From NCBI GenBank assembly GCA_013042695.1, contig JABDPQ010000551.1, forward strand, positions 1 through 5,362: 5,362 nt of DNA, written 5' to 3'. The DNA is from Desulfobacterales bacterium. Its GTDB lineage: Bacteria > Desulfobacterota > Desulfobulbia > Desulfobulbales > Desulfocapsaceae. A program made the translations under genes and the position numbers. The notes under the pieces were generated by a model that worked only from the letters and a program-made list of their open reading frames with translations, did not search any database and had not been told where the DNA came from. Position 1 is the stretch's first letter. Each line of letters starts with the position of its first letter. Below, piece after piece: positions 1 through 5,080 of the stretch.

Positions 1-116
1 CTATTAGAAAATTTCCAGCCAGCCTGACCAACAACTTTTTATTGAAACTGGATAGAAAAGAGTATTTCAAGGCCGATGAAGCAGCCAAAAGTGTGCCTCA
101 GGTCAAGTTCAACTAA
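1..116 (+). CDS. lemA: LemA family protein, C-terminal end (partial)
   Basis: This is the 3' end of a gene that enters from the left edge. The reading frame begins at base 3 and gives 37 residues before the TAA at 114-116. The visible peptide has the usual LemA ending: a KFPASL segment, then RKEYFKADEAAKSVPQVKF, which matches the family pattern of R-F-P followed by YF-x-A-(D/E)-E-A-A-x-x-x-P-x-V-x-F. LemA proteins are small, mostly helical envelope proteins with an N-terminal membrane segment; that part lies outside the window. Their biochemical role is poorly defined. The next gene starts 17 bases downstream on the same strand and encodes a TPM-domain protein, a classic lemA partner, which supports the call. 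The assignment is made from recalled family features and gene order. Confidence 0.85.
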   Translation, partial: IRKFPASLTNNFLLKLDRKEYFKADEAAKSVPQVKFN

Positions 117-120
117 GAGC

Positions 121-126
121 AGGAAG
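121..126 (+). promoter_or_regulatory. Ribosome binding site deciding the TPM gene start
   Basis: AGGAAG lies 7 bases before the ATG at 134. An in-frame GTG at 128 would leave only one base between this site and the start codon, so the ATG at 134 is the better start. Confidence 0.7.
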
Positions 127-133
127 AGTGGTA

Positions 134-1036
134 ATGTCGTTTACCCGGTGGAATAAAAAGCTTGCCAGCCTGGTGCTGCTCCTCCTACTGTTTTTTATAA
201 CAAGTGAACGTCTATTCGCGGCGAATATACCTGCGCTCAAGAGCAGGGTTAACGATTATGCCGGTATGCTGTCTGCATCAACAATATCCCAACTCGATTT
301 CATTCTTGGAGAACTTGAAAAAACGGACTCAACACAGATTGTCATTTTGACTATCCCAGCATTAGCAGGAGACAGCCTGGAGGGGTTCTCATTGAAAGTT
401 GCGGAAAAGTGGGGCATAGGCCAGCAAGACAAAGACAATGGTGCACTGCTCGTCATTGCCCGAGATGATCGTAAATTGCGAATCGAGGTTGGCTATGGGC
501 TCGAGGGAACGCTTACCGATCTGGTTGCAGGACAGATTATCCGTAATATCATAACGCCGCAATTCAGGCAGGGTTCCTTTAACCAAGGAGTCATAGACGG
601 CACGGGAGCTATGATAGCTGCTGTCAAAGGTGAGTACCAGGCTGATGCTGCACTGCCGGGAAAGAGCGCAAACAAAAGATTTGATCCAGGTGGCTTAATT
701 ACCACATTACTTTTTATCAGTTTTTTTGTTGGATCCGCATTCAGAAGAAGCAAGCTGTTGGCAACAGGGATTGGCGGGGTTGCGGCACCTTTATTTGGTT
801 TTCTCTTTTTTGGACTCACCGGTGTAGCCCTGATCGCTCTCATGCTGTTGGGAATGTTTGGTGGCTTGATAGCCAGCGTTATGGCCTCGTCCTCCGGTTC
901 CGGGCTAAACCGCAGAGGGCCCGGTGGCTATTATGGCGGGTCTCGTGGAGGTTTTGGCGGATCCTCGGGCGGATTTGGAGGGTTTGGCGGAGGCGGAGGC
1001 GGCTTTGGCGGGGGCGGTGCCTCCGGAGGATGGTAG
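134..1036 (+). CDS. TPM-domain (YgcG-like) exported membrane protein with Gly-rich tail
   Basis: This is a 300-residue envelope protein. Residues 1-29 form a signal peptide or membrane anchor: a basic N-terminus (RWNKK), a Leu/Phe-rich core at 11-22, and a possible cleavage site near LFA-A at 29/30. Residues about 37-165 are a TPM domain, with family landmarks VNDYAGMLS (39-47), EKWGIGQQDKDNGALLVIA (91-109), DRKLRIEVGYGLEG (112-125) and a TDLVAGQIIRN stretch. Two or three hydrophobic segments follow (about 187-202 and 212-250). The tail from about 261 is almost all Gly with Phe, Tyr and Ser and ends GGGGASGGW. The TPM domain should therefore sit outside the cytoplasmic membrane. TPM domains were named for a plant thylakoid protein reported to have phosphatase activity and a role in photosystem repair; the bacterial role is unclear. 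The gene lies between lemA and a second TPM gene, which implies a joint envelope function. ATG 134 is chosen over GTG 128 because of the ribosome binding site spacing. Confidence 0.9.
   Translation: MSFTRWNKKLASLVLLLLLFFITSERLFAANIPALKSRVNDYAGMLSASTISQLDFILGELEKTDSTQIVILTIPALAGDSLEGFSLKVAEKWGIGQQDKDNGALLVIARDDRKLRIEVGYGLEGTLTDLVAGQIIRNIITPQFRQGSFNQGVIDGTGAMIAAVKGEYQADAALPGKSANKRFDPGGLITTLLFISFFVGSAFRRSKLLATGIGGVAAPLFGFLFFGLTGVALIALMLLGMFGGLIASVMASSSGSGLNRRGPGGYYGGSRGGFGGSSGGFGGFGGGGGGFGGGGASGGW
914..1033 (+). repeat. Low-complexity GGN repeat encoding the Gly-rich tail
   Basis: About 120 bases dominated by GGN codons, with short reiterated units such as GGCGGAGGCGG and GGATTTGGAGG, encode the glycine-rich C-terminus of the TPM protein. 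Codons vary at the third base, which suggests the protein composition is selected rather than being a recent pure tandem expansion. Such tracts can change length by slippage. The same tract creates long open frames in other phases that are not genes. Confidence 0.8.
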
Positions 1037-1042
1037 AGGCCT

Positions 1043-1693
1043 ATGCAGACACGAGCAGAACGATTTCTTACCCCTGAGGAACAAAAACGAATTAACCAGT
1101 GCGTGCATGACGCTGAAATGCAGACTTCCGGGGAAATTGTCCCTATGATTGTATCTGAAAGCCACAGTTATCCACTTGCCCCAATTATTGGTGCAACATT
1201 CATCACCTTGCCCACTGCATTGCTTGCTGCCCGGCTCATCGGCAGTCACTTCTGGATTGGCCCGGATAATATGTGGCTTTTTCTGGTCTGCTTTATTTCT
1301 ATCGCTATTCCCGCTTTTTACACCATTAAACGGGTATTTTGGCTGAAGCGGCTGTTTCTTCTCCCTAAACGAGCAGAGGAAGAAGTCCGCGAGGCGGCTC
1401 TTGGCGCATTTTATACCGAGAAGCTTTATAAAACCAAAGCCGAGAATGGCATTCTCCTTTATATCTCGGTCTTTGAAAGGCGTGTCTGGATACTTGCAGA
1501 TGCAGGAATTAATCAGAGGATTTCACATGAACGGTGGCTGGAAATAGTAGCTCTTATCACTGAAGGCATAAAAAAACATCGCCATTGTGATGCCATCTGT
1601 GAGGCAATTACTCAAATAGGAGCTATACTAAAAGATGATTTCCCCATTGAACAGGATGACGTAAACGAGCTTCACAATCTGATTATCAGATAA
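1043..1693 (+). CDS. TPM-domain membrane protein (COG3762-like), third gene of the lemA operon
   Basis: This is a 216-residue protein with no signal peptide. Residues 8-37 (FLTPEEQKRINQCVHDAEMQTSGEIVPMIV) resemble the first helix and strand of a TPM domain. Two membrane segments follow, about 45-67 (PLAPIIGATFITLPTALLAA) and 77-95. The rest of the TPM domain comes from about 110 onward: an AEEEVREAALGAFYTEKLYKT helix, then NGILLYISVFERRVWILADAGIN (135-157), equivalent to the DNGALLVIA/DRKLRIEVGYG core of the preceding protein. The membrane hairpin therefore appears inserted into the TPM fold, placing the domain probably in the cytoplasm. The gene starts 6 bases after the previous stop, with AGAGG at 1035-1039 overlapping that stop codon and only 3 bases from the ATG; GGAGGA at 1025-1030 could also help. 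The close spacing indicates co-transcription and perhaps translational coupling. The family assignment is good; the biochemical function is unknown. Confidence 0.85.
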   Translation: MQTRAERFLTPEEQKRINQCVHDAEMQTSGEIVPMIVSESHSYPLAPIIGATFITLPTALLAARLIGSHFWIGPDNMWLFLVCFISIAIPAFYTIKRVFWLKRLFLLPKRAEEEVREAALGAFYTEKLYKTKAENGILLYISVFERRVWILADAGINQRISHERWLEIVALITEGIKKHRHCDAICEAITQIGAILKDDFPIEQDDVNELHNLIIR

Positions 1694-1764
1694 AACAATC
1701 AACTCCATCAACGCCCTGAATAAGTAATGGCTGATCGAAAGAATAAGCCTGACATTTTTTCTAA
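1694..1764. other. Convergent intergenic spacer, no clear terminator
   Basis: These 71 bases separate the ends of the lemA-TPM operon and the oppositely oriented thioredoxin-like gene. The only terminator-like feature is a weak GGCT / AGCC pairing (1730-1733 and 1747-1750) followed by a run of six T at 1755-1760. The stem is only four base pairs with a 13-base loop, so I do not call a terminator. Confidence 0.5.
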
Positions 1765-2343
1765 CTAACCAAAATAGCCGGGCTCATTTCCTGCGACCCA
1801 TTTGATATTGCAACCCATACTTGGGCTTTGCTCCAATGAAATAGCTTTACCTGCAACCAGTTGATCTATCGCTGCAGAGAGATCTTCCCCGGTAATCGGT
1901 TCATTGTTGCCTGGTCGGGCACGGTCATATTGCCCCCGGTAAACGAGCTTTTTATCCGCGTCATAGAGAAAAAAGTCTGGGGTGCACGCTGCTCTATAAG
2001 CCTTGGCTAATTCCTGCTTTTCATCAACAAGATATGGAAATGAAAAATTAAATTCTTTTGCCAAGTGTGCCATTTTCTCAGGACTATCATCCGGATAGGC
2101 GGAGGCATCATTGCTGTTGATTGCCACGACGGCAATCCCCTGTTCCTGATACCTGCGGATTTTATCGGCAAGTCGTGCAATAATATGGAGTACATACGGA
2201 CAATGATTGCACATAAAAATAACCAGCAAACCGTTATCGATGTGTTGCTCCGCCAATAGATACCGTTTACCATCCGGCGCTGTTAAATCGATGTCGGGGG
2301 CAATCGATCCTAATTCTTCCATAGTCGACGGTGTCAGTACCAT
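1765..2343 (-). CDS. Thioredoxin-fold peroxiredoxin-like protein (CNHC active site)
   Basis: This 192-residue protein has the layout of the AhpC/TSA-redoxin 'PRX-like' group. An N-terminal APDIDLTAPDGKRYLL segment (15-30) leads to the strand LLVIFMCNHCPYVLHI, with the active-site pair C45 and C48 at the start of the long helix. AVVAINSNDASAYPDDSPEKM (71-91) and the thioredoxin cis-proline region ACTPDFFLYD (P122) follow, then VYRGQYDRARPGN and the C-terminal signature PSMGCNIKW (174-182). Two further cysteines, C120 next to the cis-Pro region and C178, fall in family-typical positions. No signal peptide is seen, so a cytoplasmic thiol-disulfide reductase or peroxidase role is likely; the substrate is unknown. 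ATG 2343 is well supported by AGGAG seven bases upstream. The gene stands alone, convergent with the operon on its left and divergent from the gene on its right. The family call is firm; the exact reaction is inferred. Confidence 0.88.
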   Translation of the reverse strand: MVLTPSTMEELGSIAPDIDLTAPDGKRYLLAEQHIDNGLLVIFMCNHCPYVLHIIARLADKIRRYQEQGIAVVAINSNDASAYPDDSPEKMAHLAKEFNFSFPYLVDEKQELAKAYRAACTPDFFLYDADKKLVYRGQYDRARPGNNEPITGEDLSAAIDQLVAGKAISLEQSPSMGCNIKWVAGNEPGYFG

Positions 2344-2350
2344 TATCTTG

Positions 2351-2355
2351 CTCCT
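2351..2355 (-). promoter_or_regulatory. Ribosome binding site of the thioredoxin-like gene
   Basis: On the minus strand AGGAG lies 7 bases before the ATG at 2343. A TATAAT hexamer lies just upstream (2361-2366, minus strand), but a start of transcription at the usual distance from it would fall inside this site, so I do not call it the promoter. Confidence 0.75.
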
Positions 2356-2369
2356 ATAGTATTATATTT

Positions 2370-2380
2370 AATCGGTGCAT
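2370..2380 (+). repeat. Left arm of imperfect inverted repeat (CGGTGCAT core)
   Basis: AATCGGTGCAT pairs with ATGCACCGGTT at 2500-2510, with 10 of 11 bases complementary and 119 bases between the arms. The arm sits 27 bases upstream of the thioredoxin-like start codon, a position compatible with an operator, but no regulator is identified. Confidence 0.45.
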
Positions 2381-2499
2381 GGGCCCTGGAATGTGAATAA
2401 GCGGGTAATAAATAGCGTGCAGGTTCAATCCTGGGCACAGCTAGAATAAGATTTATGTATGCATCTTCGAGCCAAAGATCAAGCGGGCCTATCACATAA

Positions 2500-2531
2500 A
2501 TGCACCGGTTTGTCTTTGGCAATTGCACCGG
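2500..2531 (+). repeat. Right arm of inverted repeat plus direct TGCACCGG copy
   Basis: TGCACCGG occurs twice in the same orientation, at 2501-2508 and 2524-2531, with starts 23 bases apart. The first copy is the right arm of the inverted repeat whose left arm is at 2370-2380. The spacing is close to two helical turns. Chance cannot be excluded for an 8-base motif. Confidence 0.45.
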
Positions 2532-2619
2532 GGCTACTGGACATTTTTACGTATGTACCCATTTTTTAGATGAGGCGGCATAAACTAAAACCGACAACCT
2601 TCATTTTAGATCATATCTT

Positions 2620-3720
2620 ATGTCATTATCAGAATCACAAAACATGCTCTTAAAAGAGATTCAGCTTAATTGTGATATATCCGATGCCAAAGATCATGGC
2701 ATATATTCGATGTGTTCCATGGTTCTTAAATTACGAAATCTCTATAAGTGGGAACAAAACATCCAGCCTTGGTCAGAACCTGAATCCGCTGACCTTCTCG
2801 ACTGGATCGAAGCTAAGGAAAATTATTGGGCTACCATTGCTGATAAATCATTCAGCCCCCTGAGGGGACAAGACCAAAACATTTCTCCTGACAATCTCGA
2901 TGAGGTCAATAACGCACTTGGCAATAATGGGTTGCTCTATGGTGCTGGATACGGAAGATCAATGAAAGCAATTTTTTTCGTTGCCGAAAAACTTGAGCAG
3001 CAGGTCATCGAAGGCTGCCCGGTTATTATCCTGGGAAAAGAAAGAGTCCGCGAGATGGCCAGTCCTTTCGCAATGGTGCAAGATGGAGTTATTATCGTTC
3101 GAAAAGAAGCTCTGAGATTTTTTTTATGGGACCAGGTACAGGAATTACGTTCCTCATGCAGAAGCTCTTTCCGGCATGCTCTCACTTCCTATGGCCTCAT
3201 TTCAGATGGTACACTCGATCAGCAGCTATTTAAATCTTCGTTCGATACGATAGTTGAAGAGGAAATGAATCTTTTCATCTACCACGAGGTTGGTGAGCTA
3301 CTGCAACAGACGTTTGACACCGCTACCTTTCAGACAATTATCAGCCGTTTTCCGAGTTCGATCCTTGAATTTGTCTGTCGGGCCATCAAAGATATCCTGG
3401 CCGACACGCATCCTCGAGGCCTTCTCGCATATGTCATCCGAGAGCAACGCGAATCATCTCTCAGTTTGTATATTGGTTTTCTCGACGGACTGCGCAAAAA
3501 GCTTTTTCCTGAGATTTTCGAGACCTGGAAGCTATTTATTGAGCAGAAAGATTGGCAGCAGATTGAACTGGCCCGTCAAGCCTGTTGGGAAAAAAATCTG
3601 CAGTTTGCTGAAAAAATAATGCACATATCACAAATGTTTGACACCTATCATGACGATCAGGTTCTGAGCGAATTCAACAGTCAATTATTGAGGCCACTGG
3701 ATCTTGAGCTGCCAAAATAA
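2620..3720 (+). CDS. Conserved protein of unknown function (possibly Sfum_1244-like) with HEVGE motif
   Basis: This is a 366-residue soluble, mainly helical protein with no signal peptide or membrane segment. I believe it resembles a conserved hypothetical family of Desulfobacterota (the Sfum_1244-type proteins), judging by the N-terminal pattern CDISDAKDHGIYSMCSM followed by LKLRNLYKWEQNIQPW (18-51) and DWIEAKENYW (61-70). This is recalled, not searched. Other notable stretches are GLLYGAGYGRSMKAIFFVAE (104-123), YHEVGELLQQ (221-230) with a HExxE motif (H222, E223, E226), DILADTHPRGLL (258-269), and SLSLYIGFLDGLRKKLFPEIF (280-300). HExxE with the nearby acidic run E213-E215 and H265 could bind a metal, but that is speculation. 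ATG 2620 has no visible Shine-Dalgarno sequence, and neither do the in-frame ATGs at 2644 and 2710, so the start is uncertain. A radical SAM gene follows 70 bases later on the same strand. Confidence 0.8.
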   Translation: MSLSESQNMLLKEIQLNCDISDAKDHGIYSMCSMVLKLRNLYKWEQNIQPWSEPESADLLDWIEAKENYWATIADKSFSPLRGQDQNISPDNLDEVNNALGNNGLLYGAGYGRSMKAIFFVAEKLEQQVIEGCPVIILGKERVREMASPFAMVQDGVIIVRKEALRFFLWDQVQELRSSCRSSFRHALTSYGLISDGTLDQQLFKSSFDTIVEEEMNLFIYHEVGELLQQTFDTATFQTIISRFPSSILEFVCRAIKDILADTHPRGLLAYVIREQRESSLSLYIGFLDGLRKKLFPEIFETWKLFIEQKDWQQIELARQACWEKNLQFAEKIMHISQMFDTYHDDQVLSEFNSQLLRPLDLELPK

Positions 3721-3780
3721 TCTCAAACGATCAGTTGCGCTGGTACTCTACATTCTTATTGAGGCACCCGCTCACTAAAA

Positions 3781-3785
3781 GGAAG
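3781..3785 (+). promoter_or_regulatory. Ribosome binding site of the radical SAM gene
   Basis: GGAAG within AAAAGGAAG lies 5 bases before the ATG at 3791, a good position and sequence that fixes the start. Confidence 0.7.
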
Positions 3786-3790
3786 ACCTG

Positions 3791-4945
3791 ATGAAAAGAA
3801 TAGAACCGTACACCGGTTTTGAACAAGGTCCGATTCGTCCCCCCAGCGAAGCTGAAAGCCTGCTCATTCGTATTACCCGCAATTGTCCGTGGAACCGTTG
3901 CACCTTCTGTCCAGTGTACAAAGGTTCAAGCTTCAGTCTGCGTCCGCTTGACCATGTAATCAAAGATGTCGATATGATTCGCTTTTATGTTCAAGCCATT
4001 ATAGAGGCTCAAGACACCAAGCGCCCGATCTCGCAAAAGGAGCTGTTCGCTCTTTCCCCAGAAGGAGACAGAGGTGATCGTCAGGCATTATATGCCGCCT
4101 ATAATTTTGTTGTCAGTGGAATGAAATCTATCTTTCTGCAAGATGGCAACAGTTTAATTATCAAACCAGATGATATCGTCAGCATTCTCAAGCATCTCCA
4201 ACAATCATTTCCGCAAGTCCAGCGCGTCACCTCCTACGCACGCTCTCACACCATTGCCAGACTCAGTGATGACAATCTCAAACGCATGGCAGATGCTGGT
4301 CTTAATCGGATTCACATTGGCATGGAATCGGGATCCGATAAGGTTCTTACCATGGTTAAAAAAGGATCTGACAAAGCTACCCAGATCTTAGCTGGACAGA
4401 AAGTAAAACGAGCCGGCATACAATTGTCTGAGTATTACATGCCCGGACTTGGAGGATTGCAACTCTTTCAGGAAAGTGCCCGAGAGACAGCTGACGCCAT
4501 GAATCAGATCAATCCCGACTTCATTCGTCTGCGCACCCTGGCTCTGCCTGCTGGTACGCCGCTTACAGAGCAGTACGAGGCCGGAAAATTCGAAAAAATG
4601 GGAGAGGTTGATGTCGCTCGAGAACTGCTGCTGTTTATTGAATCGCTTCAAGGAATATCCAGCACTGTCAAAAGTGATCATGTGTTGAATCTTTTCCAGG
4701 AGGTTGAGGGAATACTCCCGAACGACAAACCGAAAATGACCGCTCCCATCACATCATTTCTCGAACTCAGCCCCAAAGAGCAGATGATTTTCTGTATCGG
4801 CAGACGAACTCACTGCCTCTCAAAACTTGACGATTTAACTAACCCGCTACTTCGCAACCATGCCCTCCACGCTTGTGCTGAATTTGGCGCCACTGTCGAA
4901 AACATGGACACAGTTATCGATTCAATCATCAAGCGCTTTATTTAA
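3791..4945 (+). CDS. Radical SAM protein, RPPSEA type, CX4CX2C cluster motif
   Basis: This 384-residue protein belongs to the radical SAM superfamily, which uses a [4Fe-4S] cluster to cleave S-adenosylmethionine. Near the N-terminus is IRPPSEAESLLIRITRNCPW (15-34), with cluster cysteines C32, C37 and C40 (CPWNRCTFCPVYKG). The spacing is four then two residues rather than the common three then two; relatives recalled with GCSHNRCTFC have the same spacing. Further core features are SIFLQDGNSLII (113-124), VQRVTSYARSHTI (143-155), the HIGMESGSDKVL segment (175-186), and LRTLALPAGTPL (247-258). The C-terminal part has SDHVLNLFQEVEGILPNDK (295-313) and FLELSPKEQMIFCIGRR (323-339), which I regard as typical of this group. 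Cysteines C335, C342 and C362 lie late in the chain. No cobalamin-binding domain or TRAM domain is visible. The start is fixed by GGAAG at 3781-3785. The substrate is unknown. It may form an operon with the upstream unknown gene. Confidence 0.9.
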   Translation: MKRIEPYTGFEQGPIRPPSEAESLLIRITRNCPWNRCTFCPVYKGSSFSLRPLDHVIKDVDMIRFYVQAIIEAQDTKRPISQKELFALSPEGDRGDRQALYAAYNFVVSGMKSIFLQDGNSLIIKPDDIVSILKHLQQSFPQVQRVTSYARSHTIARLSDDNLKRMADAGLNRIHIGMESGSDKVLTMVKKGSDKATQILAGQKVKRAGIQLSEYYMPGLGGLQLFQESARETADAMNQINPDFIRLRTLALPAGTPLTEQYEAGKFEKMGEVDVARELLLFIESLQGISSTVKSDHVLNLFQEVEGILPNDKPKMTAPITSFLELSPKEQMIFCIGRRTHCLSKLDDLTNPLLRNHALHACAEFGATVENMDTVIDSIIKRFI

Positions 4946-5080
4946 CGGTTTTCAAAGCAGGACCCAGCCATGGGAACATCCCCAAACGGCTGCTTCATAA
5001 TCGATGTCTGCAATGTGCTGAATCATATATGCTGAATTGGCCAATACTCCTGGATTTATTTATTTTAGGTGTTAAAATGG
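4946..5080. other. Convergent intergenic region with short repeats
   Basis: These 135 bases lie between the radical SAM gene and the reductase gene, which converge. No gene is seen. They contain a 6-base inverted pair AAGCAG / CTGCTT (4955-4960 and 4990-4995) enclosing a small CCCA-GCCA-TGGG hairpin, a direct repeat TGCTGAAT at 5016-5023 and 5030-5037, and a perfect 10-base palindrome ATTGGCCAAT (5036-5045). A transcription end is expected here for both genes, but none of these is a convincing terminator. Confidence 0.5.

Larger units (their letters stand above)
2344..2619. other. Divergent intergenic region with TGCACCG repeats
   Basis: This 276-base stretch separates divergent genes and should contain both promoters. 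I see no convincing protein or RNA gene. It has an imperfect 11-base inverted repeat, AATCGGTGCAT (2370-2380) and ATGCACCGGTT (2500-2510), with 10 of 11 matching. It also has an extra direct copy of TGCACCGG at 2524-2531, 23 bases from the one at 2501-2508. A small hairpin GTG-CAGG / CCTG-GG-CAC with loop TTCAAT lies at 2417-2438. The 61-codon minus-strand frame starting at GTG 2528 has no ribosome binding site and is probably not a gene. No clear -35/-10 pair was found for the downstream plus-strand gene. Confidence 0.6.

Noticed and set aside
128..130. GTG start for the first TPM protein
   Set aside because: It lies one base after the AGGAAG site; the ATG at 134 has proper spacing.
905..1249. 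Long open frames on both strands over the glycine-coding tract
   Set aside because: They result from the GGN-rich composition. Their products are low-complexity Ala/Ser/Pro or Ala/Gly/Glu runs and they overlap two well-supported genes.
1720..1762. Rho-independent terminator after the lemA operon
   Set aside because: Only a four-base stem with a large loop precedes the T run, too weak to support.
2007..2273. 88-codon minus-strand frame inside the thioredoxin-like gene
   Set aside because: It is an alternative frame of a gene with clear family motifs and shows no recognisable protein pattern.
2361..2366. Perfect TATAAT on the minus strand as the promoter of the thioredoxin-like gene
   Set aside because: No -35-like hexamer is found 16-18 bases upstream, and the expected transcript start would fall inside the ribosome binding site. 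The region is AT-rich, so chance is likely.
2411..2443. tRNA-like T-arm GGTTCAATCC on the plus strand
   Set aside because: The T-stem would contain mismatches and no matching acceptor, D or anticodon arms are found upstream at the required spacing.
2537..2568. TGGACATTTTTACG stretch that looked like the edge of an insertion sequence
   Set aside because: No transposase fragment, matching opposite end or target duplication is present in the window; the resemblance is only a vague recollection.
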